Positions 18,128 through 27,867 of a DNA stretch of 64,000 nucleotides are shown one piece after another; position 1 is the first letter of the stretch, and each line of letters starts with the position of its first letter. The DNA lies in contig CP131056.1 of assembly GCA_030657355.1 (NCBI GenBank), positions 186,001 to 250,000 of the forward strand, written 5' to 3'. Source of the stretch: Radicibacter daui (lineage in GTDB: Bacteria; Pseudomonadota; Alphaproteobacteria; Radicibacterales; Radicibacteraceae). Position numbers and translations under genes: made by a program. The notes under the pieces were generated by a model that did not search any database, was not told the origin of the DNA, and was given only the letters and a program-made list of their open reading frames with translations.

Positions 18128-18154
18128 GACGAGACAGCCCCGGCGGCTGTGACA
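18128..18154 (-). promoter_or_regulatory. ECF41 promoter
   Basis: On the minus strand TGTCACA (18154-18148), exactly 16 bases, then CGTC (18131-18128). This is the published ECF41 target motif (TGTCACA, N16, CGTC). It lies about 50 bases before the AhpD-like gene. Confidence 0.85.
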
Positions 18155-18237
18155 TGAGCTGGGAAAAATCTGCAAATTACGTTAGGCCGTCAGCACTCAA
18201 GGTCGCAGAGACTCGCGCTCGGGCCGGATTGAACCGA

Positions 18238-18759
18238 TCAAGGATAATGGTCATACGCAAGCCACCAACCGCCTTCCAGCTCCCGTTTGTAGGACGCTAT
18301 TTGGGCTCCAAGTTTTAGGCCATAAAGACTTTTAACAATTATATCTAATTTATTAGGTTCTTCATGTATAAATTTCTTGTAATCCCCTCCCCCAGCGAGC
18401 CCCTCAGACCAATATTCTACCCAAATTTTACAATGATCCTCGGACACGCTTAACTGGATACCTTTTGCATTAATCTTCCGAAATATTGCATAATATTTTT
18501 GAACAATATCGTTGCTGACCTCCGGTCTGGACCAAGAAGGATCCATCATTACTGTTAGATATTTGGAGCCTCCAGCCTCTTCCCCAATTTCCAGAGCCAG
18601 CTCGCAAGCGTCGCGCCTAATTTCCTCGAAAACATTTCTGTTATTCCGGAAATTGAGAATCATAACCTCATCCGACGGAGCTGGGTCTGGTTCTCCGCAT
18701 CCGGTAAGGACACTCAGCACTGGAACAAAAAGCGAGACTGTGAAATTGCGGATACCCAT
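18238..18759 (-). CDS. Putative lipoprotein of atypical base composition
   Basis: I do not recognise this 173-residue protein. It has a signal peptide with a lipobox, VLSVLTGC, giving a lipidated Cys21. The mature part is mixed and charged, with DACELALEIGEEAGGSKYLTV and HCKIWVEYWSEG as notable stretches and no further membrane segment. The coding sequence is clearly more AT-rich than its neighbours, with many AAT, ATT and TTT codons. This suggests recent acquisition. It stands alone between the ECF41 operon and ppa. Confidence 0.75.
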   Translation of the reverse strand: MGIRNFTVSLFVPVLSVLTGCGEPDPAPSDEVMILNFRNNRNVFEEIRRDACELALEIGEEAGGSKYLTVMMDPSWSRPEVSNDIVQKYYAIFRKINAKGIQLSVSEDHCKIWVEYWSEGLAGGGDYKKFIHEEPNKLDIIVKSLYGLKLGAQIASYKRELEGGWWLAYDHYP

Positions 18760-18805
18760 CGTTTCTCCATGGCCGGGACGTTTGGCTGTCCATCAAACAT
18801 CTAGA

Positions 18806-18837
18806 AACAAAAAAGGGAGAGCAGAAGCCCTCCCTTT
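18806..18837 (-). terminator. Intrinsic terminator of ppa
   Basis: On the minus strand AAAGGGAG pairs with CTCCCTTT and is followed by a T run (the A run at 18809-18814 on the plus strand). It lies 42 bases after the ppa stop. Confidence 0.85.
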
Positions 18838-18878
18838 CTCTTCCAAAAGTGGCTGTTTTAAGCCAGCCTTATGAAGGC

Positions 18879-19406
18879 TTACTTCGCAGCCGCCACGCCT
18901 TTTTCGATGATCGCAGCGGCATCAGCAGAGCCCTTCCAGCCGCCGATCTTGACCCACTTGCCCGGCTCCAGATCCTTGTAGCGGGTGAAGAAATGCTCGA
19001 TCTGCTCACGCAGGATCTCGGGCAGGTCGGTATATTCGGCCACGTCCTTGTAGTACGGGTTCAGCTTGGTGACCGGCACGGCCAGCAGCTTCTCGTCCTG
19101 GCCGCCATCATCTTCCATCATCAAGACGCCGATGGGGCGCACACGCACCACGGCGCCCGGCATGATCGGCGTATCGCCGACCACCAGCACGTCGAGGGGG
19201 TCGCCATCGCCGCCCAGCGTATTGGGGATGAAGCCGTAATTGCACGGGTAGAACATCGGGGTGTGGAGGAAACGGTCGACGAAGAGTGCGCCGGATTCCT
19301 TGTCCATCTCATACTTGATCGGGGCATTGCTGCGCATCGGCACTTCGATGACGACATTCACATCCCACGGCACACTCTTGCCGGCGGCGATCTTGCTCAC
19401 ATCCAT
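18879..19406 (-). CDS. ppa: Inorganic pyrophosphatase (family I)
   Basis: This family I soluble pyrophosphatase hydrolyses PPi and pulls biosynthetic reactions forward. The 175-residue protein includes [27 protein letters not shown], and the magnesium-binding signature [26 protein letters not shown] also matches the family. It lies alone between terminators. Confidence 0.97.
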   Translation of the reverse strand: MDVSKIAAGKSVPWDVNVVIEVPMRSNAPIKYEMDKESGALFVDRFLHTPMFYPCNYGFIPNTLGGDGDPLDVLVVGDTPIMPGAVVRVRPIGVLMMEDDGGQDEKLLAVPVTKLNPYYKDVAEYTDLPEILREQIEHFFTRYKDLEPGKWVKIGGWKGSADAAAIIEKGVAAAK

Positions 19407-19564
19407 GGTGGCTCGGCCTTTTCTTTGAATTCAAGGTCTGGCGAACGGCAGCAACCCTCATGAAAAGGCCGCCGCCGTCGCGGATGGCGGCACTTTAGGA
19501 TAAAGCCCGGTGCCGTCAACAGGCCCTCCTGTCGCTCGCGGCGGATTTTCGACAGCGGCGGATA

Positions 19565-19600
19565 AAACAAAACCCCGCCGCCGGGAACGGCAGCGGGGTC
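19565..19600 (-). terminator. Intrinsic terminator of the amino-acid ABC operon
   Basis: ACCCCGC (19572-19578) pairs with GCGGGGT (19593-19599). On the minus strand it is followed by TTTTGTTTT. It lies just after the binding-protein gene, which is last in the operon. Confidence 0.85.
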
Positions 19601-19642
19601 CTGCTGAATCGCTTTACTCCTCAAAAAGAGGAAGCGGCGCGA

Positions 19643-20500
19643 TCAGTACGGGGTCACGTCGAAGCCAAACCACTTCTCGGAAAGCTCTTTGGTGGTGCCG
19701 TCCGCCTTGGCGGAGTTGATGGCGGCATCGAACAGGGCCTTGAGGTCGGTATCTTCCTTGCGCAGGCCGACGGAGCTGCCGGCACCAAGGAAACCGCCCT
19801 GGAAGCGCGGGCCGACGATGACCATGTCCTCGTTGCCCGGCTTGGTGATGGCCGTGCTGAGATAGCCCATCGAGGCCATGATGAGGTCGACACGGCCGGA
19901 GATCAGGTCGAGGTCGTGCTCCTCGGTCTGCTTGTATTCGCGCTTCTCGACGATGCCGTTCATGTACTCGTCGACAAAGCGGGACGAGGTGGAGGCGGTC
20001 TGCACACCGATGACCTTGCCGTCCAGCATCGGCTTCAGCTCGGTGATCGCCTTGTGGGCGCCTTCGTCATTGGTGGTGAGCGAATAGAGCTCGCCCTTCA
20101 GCGGCAGGCTGGCGAGCGGGCTCGACTTCAGCGTGGCGAAGGCCTGGCCTGTGCTGCCGTAGGAAACCGAGAAATCGATGATCTGCTTGCGCTTTTCCGT
20201 CGCCGACATGCCGGACATGATGGCGTCGAACTTGCCGGCCTGCAGCGCCGGAATGATGCCGTCGAAGGACTGGGTCACGAAGGTGCATTCCACCTTCATG
20301 CGCTCGCACAGCACCTTGGCGAGGTCGATCTCGTAACCGGCGAGCGTGCCGTCCGGCTTGGTGAGGTTATAGGGCGGGAAGGCACCTTCGGTGGCGATGG
20401 TGATGTGCTTCCATTCTTTAGCCTGGGCGGCCTGTACGCCGCCCACAAGGGCCACGACAGCGACGCAGGCCGCTGCCAGAAGAGTGCCGATACGCTTCAT
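19643..20500 (-). CDS. Amino-acid ABC transporter substrate-binding protein (HisJ/ArgT/OccT type)
   Basis: This is a periplasmic binding protein of 285 residues with a signal peptide (residues 1-29, ending VQAAQA). The mature sequence starts KEWKHITIATEGAFPPYNL and includes AGYEIDLAKVLCERM and KFDAIMSGMSATEKRKQIIDFS, which are typical of the polar amino acid/opine family. The frame is open upstream to 20665, but the signal peptide fixes the start at ATG 20500. It is the last gene of a minus-strand operon with an ATPase, two permeases and an M20 hydrolase. The ligand is likely basic or acylated amino acids; this is inference. Confidence 0.92.
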   Translation of the reverse strand: MKRIGTLLAAACVAVVALVGGVQAAQAKEWKHITIATEGAFPPYNLTKPDGTLAGYEIDLAKVLCERMKVECTFVTQSFDGIIPALQAGKFDAIMSGMSATEKRKQIIDFSVSYGSTGQAFATLKSSPLASLPLKGELYSLTTNDEGAHKAITELKPMLDGKVIGVQTASTSSRFVDEYMNGIVEKREYKQTEEHDLDLISGRVDLIMASMGYLSTAITKPGNEDMVIVGPRFQGGFLGAGSSVGLRKEDTDLKALFDAAINSAKADGTTKELSEKWFGFDVTPY

Positions 20501-20540
20501 TTTTGTTTCCCTGTTCGTTGCATTATCGTGATGAAAACTC

Positions 20541-21338
20541 TCAGGCGCTGAGGAATTGCCTGAGGCGGGGAGAACGGGCGCCGGTGAAGAGATCGGCCGG
20601 TGTGCCCTCCTCCTCCACCTGGCCCTGATGCAGGAAGACGACGCGGCTGGAGACGTCACGGGCAAAACCCATCTCGTGGGTCACCACCAGCATGGTGCGG
20701 CCTTCATCAGCCAGGCCACGCATGACCTTCAGCACCTCGCCCACCAGCTCGGGATCGAGGGCGGAGGTCGGCTCGTCGAACAGCATCACCTGCGGCTGCA
20801 TGGCGAGCGCCCGGGCAATCGCCGCGCGCTGCTGCTGGCCGCCGGAGAGATGGGCCGGATAGGCATGGCGCTTGTCGGCGATGCCGACCTTGGCCAGCAG
20901 CGCCTCGGCCTCCTCCTCGCACTCGCGGCGGGGACGGCCCAGCACATGCACCGGCGCCTCGATGACATTCTCGAGGATGGTGCGGTGGGACCAGAGGTTG
21001 AAGCTCTGGAACACCATGCCGAGGCGGGAGCGGATACGCTCGACCTGGCGGATGTCCGCGGCATCGCTGCGCCCGTCGCGCCGGCGGCGCAGCGCTACAG
21101 TCTCGCCGGCAACAATCACCTCGCCCGCATCGGGCACCTCAAGCAGGTTGAGGCAGCGCAGCAGGGTGGACTTGCCGGAGCCGGAGGAGCCGAGGATGGA
21201 GACCACCTCCCCCGCCCGGGCATCCAGCGTCACGCCTTTCAATACTTCAACGCCGCCGAAGCGCTTGTGGAGATTGCGCCCGCTGAGAGCGGCAAGGGGA
21301 GCATCCACCGGCAAGGTGGCAGCAATGCTGTCAGGCAT
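20541..21338 (-). CDS. Amino-acid ABC transporter ATP-binding protein (HisP/GlnQ type)
   Basis: This 265-residue ATPase energises the polar amino-acid importer. Walker A is [11 protein letters not shown], the signature [15 protein letters not shown], Walker [15 protein letters not shown], and the switch histidine lies in VVTHEMGF. The ATG at 21338 overlaps the stop of the upstream permease by a few bases (translational coupling). Confidence 0.95.
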   Translation of the reverse strand: MPDSIAATLPVDAPLAALSGRNLHKRFGGVEVLKGVTLDARAGEVVSILGSSGSGKSTLLRCLNLLEVPDAGEVIVAGETVALRRRRDGRSDAADIRQVERIRSRLGMVFQSFNLWSHRTILENVIEAPVHVLGRPRRECEEEAEALLAKVGIADKRHAYPAHLSGGQQQRAAIARALAMQPQVMLFDEPTSALDPELVGEVLKVMRGLADEGRTMLVVTHEMGFARDVSSRVVFLHQGQVEEEGTPADLFTGARSPRLRQFLSA

Positions 21339-22081
21339 CAGGCATCTCCGGTGGAAGCAGGGGTCGCGGCAGCGATCGGGACGGCGGCAGACGCCGGGCG
21401 GCGCTTGTCCGGGCTCAGCGCACGCTCGGCCCACAGCACAAGGCGGCTCAGCGTGAAATTGAGCGCCAGATAGATAGCGCCGGCGACGACGAAGACCTCG
21501 ATGACACGGTAAGTCTCGGAGATGATGCGGGCGGCAACGCCGGTCACCTCCATGAGGGTGATGATCGAGGCAAGGGAAGTTGCCTTCACCATCGACATCA
21601 TTTCGTTTCCGTAAGCAGGAAGCGCCTGGCGGATGGCGAGGGGCAGGATCACCCGCCGCAGAATCATGAGACGCGGCATGCCCACAGCCCGGGCCGCCTC
21701 GACCTGCCCCGGCGGTACCGAGAGCAGGCCGCCACGGATGATCTCACTGGAATAGGCCGCCGTGTTGAGCATCAGGGACAGCACGGCGCAGGCATAAGGC
21801 TCGCGCAGCAGCGGCCACAGGAAGCTGTGGCGTACGGCCGGAAACTGGCCGAGCCCGTAATAGATGAGGAAGATCTGTACCAGGAGCGGCGTGCCGCGGA
21901 AAACGAAGACATAGAAGCGCGCCAGCAGGGCAAGCGGCAGGATGCCGCTGAGGCGCATCATGGCGAGCCCGAAAGCCACGAAGGCGCCGAGGAAGATGGC
22001 GCTGACAGCAAGCTGGATGGTGAGCGGGACGGCGCCGACCAGCGCCATGAAAGTTTCGAAAGCGAAATCGATATCCATCAC
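21338..22081 (-). CDS. Amino-acid ABC transporter permease (HisM type)
   Basis: This 247-residue inner-membrane permease has about five hydrophobic segments. It carries the EAA loop [33 protein letters not shown] that docks the ATPase. It overlaps the previous permease gene by four bases and the ATPase gene by one, so the operon is tightly coupled. Confidence 0.94.
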   Translation of the reverse strand: MMDIDFAFETFMALVGAVPLTIQLAVSAIFLGAFVAFGLAMMRLSGILPLALLARFYVFVFRGTPLLVQIFLIYYGLGQFPAVRHSFLWPLLREPYACAVLSLMLNTAAYSSEIIRGGLLSVPPGQVEAARAVGMPRLMILRRVILPLAIRQALPAYGNEMMSMVKATSLASIITLMEVTGVAARIISETYRVIEVFVVAGAIYLALNFTLSRLVLWAERALSPDKRRPASAAVPIAAATPASTGDA

Positions 22082-22800
22082 GGCCTCCGCGCCGAACGCG
22101 AGAACCGGCGCTCGGCCACATAGAGCACGAGGCCGGAAACGCTGGAGATGGCGAGGAACAGCACCGCGGCGATCATGAAAAAGTCAAAGGGGAGCCGGGT
22201 GGAACCGGCGGCGATCTGCGTCTGGCGCAGCAGCTCGACCACGCCGGTTACCGACACCAGCGCCGATTCCTTGAGCACCACCTGCCAGACATTGCCGAGG
22301 CCCGGCAGCGCATGGCGCAGGGTGAGCGGGGCAATGATGCGGCGAAGGCGCACCCAGCGGTTCATGCCGCACGCATGCGCCGCCTCGATCTCTCCCGGCG
22401 AAACGGCACCGAAGGCACCGCGAAAGACTTCCGTGTGCTGCGCGCCGGAGGTCACGCCCACCGCCATTGCGCCGGCCAGCACACCCGGCAGGCCGACGAA
22501 GCCTTCAACGCCAAGCAGGCGGGCAGTGGCGGTGATCAGCATGCTGCCACCGAAATAGAAGAGATAGATGACGAGCAGATCGGGCACGCCGCGCAGGATG
22601 GTGGTGTACCCGTCCGCCAGCGCGCGTACCCAGCGATTGCCCTTGATCTTGGCCCATGCCCCCAGCACGCCGATAACGGCGCCGATGAGAAAACCCGAGG
22701 AGGCGATGACAAGCGTCATCCCCGCGCCGGTAATCAGCGCCGCGCCCCAGCCTTCCGGCCCGAAGCCGATGAGCTGGAAAAGATCAGGCCGCGCGCTCAA
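22078..22800 (-). CDS. Amino-acid ABC transporter permease (HisQ type)
   Basis: This is a 240-residue permease with an EAA loop (EAAHACGMNRWVRLRRIIAPLTLRHALPGLGN) and several membrane helices. The reading begins with TTG at 22800-22798, overlapping the TGA of the M20 gene (TTGA). It pairs with the HisM-type permease as a heterodimer. Confidence 0.92.
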   Translation of the reverse strand: MSARPDLFQLIGFGPEGWGAALITGAGMTLVIASSGFLIGAVIGVLGAWAKIKGNRWVRALADGYTTILRGVPDLLVIYLFYFGGSMLITATARLLGVEGFVGLPGVLAGAMAVGVTSGAQHTEVFRGAFGAVSPGEIEAAHACGMNRWVRLRRIIAPLTLRHALPGLGNVWQVVLKESALVSVTGVVELLRQTQIAAGSTRLPFDFFMIAAVLFLAISSVSGLVLYVAERRFSRSARRP

Positions 22801-24221
22801 GCCGCCTGCCCTCCCGGCAGCGGCGGCTCGACATCGTCAGGGATGGGATTGACGAAAGGTGTGCCGGCCAGACGTTCGGCATGGTCTGCCTTTGCCCGGC
22901 CGATCAGCTCCGGATCGGCCAGCAGGCGGGTTGCCGTGGCCGCCATGGCCTTGGCGGCATGTTCCATGCCCTTGTGCGCTGCCGGCAGCTTGCCCTGCGC
23001 CACCAGCTGCCAGGAATGGCCGGGCGTGCCGATGGCGTAGGTGGCGCCGCGCATCTGCACGGTAGGCACCACCCAGCTGACGGTGCCGACATCGGTGGAG
23101 CCGACAATGCTGCTGTCCTGCAAGCCGCGCTGGTAGATGCCGTCGGCAAGCGACAGGCCGCTGCGCGGCTTGACGCCAAAGCGGCGGAAGGAGGTGGCGA
23201 TATCGGCCGGGCTGAAGGTGGCCTGGAACTGCCGCGCCGTCTCGCGATCCGCCTCGTCAAAGAGCGGCGGGCCCAGACGCTCCAGCTCCGCCTGCATCAG
23301 GTCTTCCAGCGGCGTGTTGCCGACAAGATTGGCATCGCCGGAGATCACTTCGCTGCGCATGGAGGTGCCGGTCATCAGCGCGGCACCTTCCGCCACCTTC
23401 TTTACCCGCTCCACCAGCTCGATCAGGTCCGGCAGGCTGCTGGCGCGCACGAGATAACGCACCGTGGCGCGCGCCTGCACCACATTGGGGGCATGACCGC
23501 CGGCATCGGTAATGGCGTAGTGCACGCGGGCGGAAGACGGCATGTGCTCGCGCAGATAATTGACGCCCACATTCATCAGCTCGACAGCATCAAGCGCGCT
23601 GCGCCCGAGATGCGGCGAGGCGGAAGCGTGGGAAGCACGGCCGCTGAAGTGGAAATTGATCTCGTTACAGGCAAGCGAGACCGGGTTATTGACGCCCACG
23701 AAAGGCGCCGGATGCCAGCACAGGGCGATATCGACATCGTCGAACACGCCGGCCCGCACCATGAAACCCTTGGAAGAACCGCCCTCTTCCGCCGGGCAAC
23801 CGTAATAGCGCACGCGGCCCTTGAGGCCGCTGCGGGCGAGATAGTCCTTCACGGCCGCTGCCGCCATCATCGAGCCGGCGCCGAGCAGATTGTGCCCGCA
23901 GCCATGGCCATTGCCGCCGGTTTCCATCGGCTTTTCTTCGGCAAGGCCGGCTTGCTGGCTGAGGCCGGGCAGTGCGTCAAATTCGCCGAGAATGGCGATA
24001 ACGGGACCACCCTCCCCGGCTTCGCCCATCACGGCGGTGGGCAGGCCGGCAATGCCGCGCTCGACCCGAAAGCCCTCTTCTTCCAGCACACGGACATGCT
24101 CGGCCGATGAACGAAATTCCTCATAATTGGTCTCGGGCGTATCCCAGACGCGGTCGCTCAGCTCATAAAAGCGCGCCCGCTTTTCCTCGACGATGTCCCA
24201 GACCTGGTCGGAATTTTTCAT
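22797..24221 (-). CDS. M20-family amidohydrolase (AbgB-like)
   Basis: This is a 474-residue zinc aminoacylase/amidohydrolase of the M20D type, close in layout to AbgB (p-aminobenzoyl-glutamate hydrolase subunit). Metal and catalytic motifs are ILGEFDALPG, GNGHGCGHNLLGA and CPAEEGGSSKG. The dimerisation insert starts near FHFSGRASHASASPHLGRSAL. It lacks a signal peptide, so it acts in the cytoplasm. It is the first gene of the ABC operon and probably removes an acyl or amide group from the imported compound. The substrate is not identifiable from sequence. Confidence 0.9.
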   Translation of the reverse strand: MKNSDQVWDIVEEKRARFYELSDRVWDTPETNYEEFRSSAEHVRVLEEEGFRVERGIAGLPTAVMGEAGEGGPVIAILGEFDALPGLSQQAGLAEEKPMETGGNGHGCGHNLLGAGSMMAAAAVKDYLARSGLKGRVRYYGCPAEEGGSSKGFMVRAGVFDDVDIALCWHPAPFVGVNNPVSLACNEINFHFSGRASHASASPHLGRSALDAVELMNVGVNYLREHMPSSARVHYAITDAGGHAPNVVQARATVRYLVRASSLPDLIELVERVKKVAEGAALMTGTSMRSEVISGDANLVGNTPLEDLMQAELERLGPPLFDEADRETARQFQATFSPADIATSFRRFGVKPRSGLSLADGIYQRGLQDSSIVGSTDVGTVSWVVPTVQMRGATYAIGTPGHSWQLVAQGKLPAAHKGMEHAAKAMAATATRLLADPELIGRAKADHAERLAGTPFVNPIPDDVEPPLPGGQAA

Positions 24222-24253
24222 GGGGAGCCGCAATACCAATCTTAATGGAACCA

Positions 24254-24289
24254 AAATTGGCGCCAATTTAGGGCAACAATCTTTGTTGC
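24254..24289. promoter_or_regulatory. Two perfect inverted repeats between the M20/ABC operon and gntR gene
   Basis: AAATTGGCGCCAATTT (24254-24269) is a perfect 16-base palindrome. Three bases after it comes GCAACAA-tct-TTGTTGC (24273-24289), a perfect 7-3-7 repeat. They lie in the divergent promoter region and are the best candidates for binding sites of the neighbouring GntR protein; this is inference. Confidence 0.6.
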
Positions 24290-24407
24290 ACAATGGGGCC
24301 GGGTGATTATTTTCCGCACCCCATGGTTGCCGGGCCGCGCTAGACTCCTGCCCGGCAGGGTCCGCCGCCCGCAAGAACGCGCCGTTTGAAAAGAGCGAGA
24401 ACAGCAG

Positions 24408-25067
24408 ATGACGGTCATGACCGCTGACAGAACGCAAGCTGCGGGCGCCGGCGATGAGGCAGTGACCCCGACCCCCGGCGACGTCACCGAGCTCATCCTC
24501 CAGGACATCATGGCCGGCATCCTTGCTCCGGGAAGCTGGCTGAAGCAGATCGACCTCGAGCGCCGTTACGGCTGCACCCGGCAGGAGGTGCGCCGGGCGC
24601 TGGACAGGCTGGCGCAAAAGCGCCTTGTCCAGCATGTGCCCAACCGCGGATACCATGTGCATGCTCCCGATGGCCGGCAGGCCAGCGAGATTGCGGAGAT
24701 CCGGCTGATCCTTGAAATCGGCGTCGCCGGCCGCATCGTCCTCAATGCCGGGGCCCCGGATGTCGCGCAGCTGCGCCATCTGGCCAACGAGTTCGACCGG
24801 CTGGTGCTGGAAGGCACGCTGATGGAACTTTATGAGGCGAACCTTGCCTTCCACAGCGCCTTGCTGGCGCTTGCCGGCAACCGGGAGCTGGTCGAGCTGG
24901 TAACCGATATCCGCCGCCGTACCTCCTCCGCCCCGGTTTCGCAGTGGCGCACCCGTGCCCGTATCGAGCAATCGGGCCGAGAGCATCACCAGATGATCGC
25001 GGCCATCGAGAGGCGCGACGGCGACGCGCTGAAGGATGCGATCACCCACCATATCCTGCAGCGATGA
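24408..25067 (+). CDS. GntR-family transcriptional regulator (FCD subfamily)
   Basis: This 219-residue protein has an N-terminal winged helix (LILQDIMAGILAPGSWLKQIDLERRYGCTRQEVRRALDRLAQKRLVQHVPNRGYHVH) and a C-terminal all-helical FCD ligand domain. The metal-type residues of FCD proteins (E/D-x-x-x-x-H, FHSALLALAGN, REHHQMIAAIERRD) are present. It is divergent from the M20/ABC operon across a 186-base region with two palindromes, so it probably controls that operon in response to the imported compound. Its stop overlaps the mmcB start (ATGA). Confidence 0.92.
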   Translation: MTVMTADRTQAAGAGDEAVTPTPGDVTELILQDIMAGILAPGSWLKQIDLERRYGCTRQEVRRALDRLAQKRLVQHVPNRGYHVHAPDGRQASEIAEIRLILEIGVAGRIVLNAGAPDVAQLRHLANEFDRLVLEGTLMELYEANLAFHSALLALAGNRELVELVTDIRRRTSSAPVSQWRTRARIEQSGREHHQMIAAIERRDGDALKDAITHHILQR

Positions 25068-25552
25068 GCGAAACCCCGGCAGAAAGCGGCGCCCCGCAGC
25101 CGATCGATGCCGCCGGCCGCATCCGCCGCGGCGTACGCCGGCACCTCTACCAGCAGGGCTGGGCCAGCCTGCCGGAATTCACCCTGGCCACCGGACGCCG
25201 TGCCGATCTCTTTGCCCTGGCGCCCGATGGCACCGCGCTGGTCGTGGAAATCAAATCCGGCCTTGCCGATTATCGCGCGGATGCCAAATGGCATGAGTAC
25301 CGCGATTATTGCGACCGATTTTATTTCGCTATCGATGCGAATTTCCCGAGTGAGATCATCCCGGCAGAATGCGGCCTCATCATTGCCGATGCCTGGGGAG
25401 CGGAGATTGTACGGGAGAGCAGCGAAATCAGGCTGGCCCCGGCTCGCCGCAAGGCACTGACTCTCGCTTTTGCGCGCCTTGCCGCCGACCGCACGCTCTT
25501 GATCGAGGATCCGGGCCTGCCCGCCAGCCTGCGTGCCGGCAGGCCGGTCTGA
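25064..25552 (+). CDS. mmcB: MmcB-family DNA repair protein
   Basis: MmcB is a small nuclease-like protein linked to SOS-induced damage repair in Caulobacter. The 162-residue product carries the PD-(D/E)XK-like core seen as RRADLFALAPDG, VVEIKSGLADYRADAKWHEYRDYCDRFYFAI. It overlaps the gntR stop by four bases and ends seven bases before the convergent ubiB stop. Confidence 0.88.
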   Translation: MSETPAESGAPQPIDAAGRIRRGVRRHLYQQGWASLPEFTLATGRRADLFALAPDGTALVVEIKSGLADYRADAKWHEYRDYCDRFYFAIDANFPSEIIPAECGLIIADAWGAEIVRESSEIRLAPARRKALTLAFARLAADRTLLIEDPGLPASLRAGRPV

Positions 25553-25558
25553 GGGTTA

Positions 25559-27097
25559 TCAGCCGCGCAGCTTCCAGACCAAGACTGCCGCGAGCGCCGC
25601 AGCGGCAATCCAGCCGGTCCAGGCAAGCGCACCGCCGCCCCGTTTGGCACGCAGGGCGGCAATGGTGCTGTCGTCAAGGCTGATGCGCCCGCTTGCCAGC
25701 ACCTCGGCCGCCTTTTCCATCTGCTTGAGCAGGCCGGGCAACCGCCGCATGACCTGCAAGCCGGAATCGATGCCATGGGCGAGACGGGCCTCGGGCCCGC
25801 GATGCTCACGCATCCATTCCTCGATCAGCGGCCGGGCCACTTCCCACATATTGACGTTGGGATTGAGCGTGCGGCTCACCCCTTCGGCCGTCAGCATGGA
25901 TTTTTGCAGCAGCAGCAAGCGCGGCTGCGCTTCCATCTGGAACTGTTCGGTGGTGTGGAACAGCTGGCCCAGCAGACGGCCCAGCGAAATGTCGCTGAGC
26001 GGGCGGTTCGCCACCGGCTCGCCAATCGCCCGGCAGGCCTGGGTAAAGTGATCGAGCGACTGGTCGGCAGGAACAAATCCGGCTTCGAAATGAACTTCCG
26101 CGGCCCGCCTGTAATCCCCGTTCAGGAAAGCCAGCAGCATGTCGGCAAGGAAATAGCGCGTCTGCCAGTCGATGCGGCCCATGATGCCGAAATCGACCGC
26201 GGTGATGTTGCCATCAAAGGTGACGAAGAGATTACCCGGATGCAGGTCGGCGTGGAAATAACCATCGCGGAAGGCCATGCGGAAGAAGGCCGTCGCCGCC
26301 TTGACCAGCACGGCATCGGGATCGATGCCATGCTCGCGCATGCGCTCCACATCGCCGACGGGAATGCCCTCTACCCGCGCCTGCGTCATCACGCGCTGCG
26401 CCGTACGGTCCCAGTCGATAACCGGCACGTTGAAGGTGGGATCGCCGGCAAAGTTCCCTGCCAGCTCACCCGCTGCCGCGGCTTCCATGCGCAGGTCCAT
26501 CTCCAGCGCGACGGACTGGGCGAAGGTTTCCACCGTCTCGCGCGGCTTCAGGCGGCGCAGGGCCGGAAAACGCCGGTAACCGATATCGGCAAGCCAGCGC
26601 AGCATATCGATATCGCGCTGGAACGCCTCTTCGATACGCGGCCGCAATATTTTTACCGCCACCGGCTTGCCGTCGATGGTTATGGCAAAATGCACCTGCG
26701 CGATGGACGCGGCGGCAACCGGCGCTTCCTCGAAGCTCTGGAACAGCGCTTCCAGCGGTTGGCCGAATTCGGTCTCGATGGTGGCGCGCACAGCGGCAAA
26801 GCTGAAAGCCGGCAGGCGATCCTGCAGTTCGGCCAGATCCTCGGCCGTCGGCTCACCCACCAGATCGGCGCGGGTGGAAAGCGCTTGCCCGGCCTTGATG
26901 AAGGTGGGGCCAAGCGCCGTCATGGCGCGGGCAAGGCGCTGGCCGGGACGGCCAGTGGCCTTGCGGGAAATAAGGCGCAGGGCAAAACCGGCCAGCGGTT
27001 GCTGGATGGCAACCCGGCGATGAAACAGCGCGTCTTCCCGCCCCAGCACCCAGAGGATGCGCAGCAGGCGCAGCAGATTGCGCAGGGTCTTGATCAC
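25559..27097 (-). CDS. ubiB: Ubiquinone biosynthesis protein UbiB (atypical kinase/ATPase)
   Basis: UbiB is a membrane-bound ADCK-family ATPase needed for ubiquinone synthesis. The 512-residue protein has the KxGQ signature ([15 protein letters not shown]), the Ala-rich nucleotide loop ([10 protein letters not shown]), [11 protein letters not shown], and the catalytic DLHPGNLFV and [11 protein letters not shown]. Two C-terminal membrane helices flanking the end ([18 protein letters not shown]) anchor it. It overlaps ubiE by four bases. Confidence 0.96.
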   Translation of the reverse strand: MIKTLRNLLRLLRILWVLGREDALFHRRVAIQQPLAGFALRLISRKATGRPGQRLARAMTALGPTFIKAGQALSTRADLVGEPTAEDLAELQDRLPAFSFAAVRATIETEFGQPLEALFQSFEEAPVAAASIAQVHFAITIDGKPVAVKILRPRIEEAFQRDIDMLRWLADIGYRRFPALRRLKPRETVETFAQSVALEMDLRMEAAAAGELAGNFAGDPTFNVPVIDWDRTAQRVMTQARVEGIPVGDVERMREHGIDPDAVLVKAATAFFRMAFRDGYFHADLHPGNLFVTFDGNITAVDFGIMGRIDWQTRYFLADMLLAFLNGDYRRAAEVHFEAGFVPADQSLDHFTQACRAIGEPVANRPLSDISLGRLLGQLFHTTEQFQMEAQPRLLLLQKSMLTAEGVSRTLNPNVNMWEVARPLIEEWMREHRGPEARLAHGIDSGLQVMRRLPGLLKQMEKAAEVLASGRISLDDSTIAALRAKRGGGALAWTGWIAAAALAAVLVWKLRG

Positions 27098-27867
27098 AGG
27101 CGCCAGCCCGAATGCAGCGCGGCGATGCCGCCAGAGAAATTGCGGTAACTCACCTGCTCGAAGCCGACCTTCTTCATCCGGCTGACCAGCTCATCCTGCG
27201 GCGGGAAACGGCGGATGCTCTCGGCCAGATAAAGATAACTCTCCGCATCACCGGCAAAACGCGAGCCGAGCTTCGGCAGCACGTTGAAGGAATATTTGTC
27301 GTAGATTTCCTTGAAGCCCGGGATGACCACGGCGGAAAATTCGAGGCAGAGGAAACGCCCGCCCGGCCGCAGCACACGCCGCGCCTCGGCCAGCGCCTCA
27401 TCGATACGCGTCACGTTCCGCAGGCCGAAGGCAATGGTGTAGGCATCCACCGACTTGTCGGGCAGCGGCAGCTTCTGCGCATCGGCCGTCACCCAGCCAA
27501 GGCCGCTCAGCATGCCGCGATCGGCGGCGCGGGCGCGGCCCACCTTGAGCATTTCAAGATTGATGTCGGCGACGGTGACGTCGGCCTTGCGGCCGGTGCG
27601 CTCATAGATGCGGAAAGCGATGTCACCGGTACCGCCGGCCACATCGAGATAGGCGCGGTCCGGGCGCGGGCCCAGCGCATCGACCATCGCGTCCTTCCAC
27701 AGCCGGTGCACGCCGCCGGACATCAGGTCGTTCATAAGGTCGTAGCGGGAGGCAACGCTGTCGAAAACCTGGCGCACCATGCCGGCCTTTTCGGCTTCGC
27801 GGACCGTCTTGAAGCCGAAATGGGTGGTATCGTCACCACCGGCTGCCTGACCCTGCGCTATCGCCAT
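27094..27867 (-). CDS. ubiE: Ubiquinone/menaquinone methyltransferase UbiE
   Basis: UbiE is the SAM-dependent C-methyltransferase of ubiquinone (and menaquinone) synthesis. The 257-residue protein has [22 protein letters not shown], the SAM-binding [12 protein letters not shown], and [12 protein letters not shown]. Family length is normal. It is directly followed by ubiB, the usual pair in alphaproteobacteria. Confidence 0.96.
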   Translation of the reverse strand: MAIAQGQAAGGDDTTHFGFKTVREAEKAGMVRQVFDSVASRYDLMNDLMSGGVHRLWKDAMVDALGPRPDRAYLDVAGGTGDIAFRIYERTGRKADVTVADINLEMLKVGRARAADRGMLSGLGWVTADAQKLPLPDKSVDAYTIAFGLRNVTRIDEALAEARRVLRPGGRFLCLEFSAVVIPGFKEIYDKYSFNVLPKLGSRFAGDAESYLYLAESIRRFPPQDELVSRMKKVGFEQVSYRNFSGGIAALHSGWRL

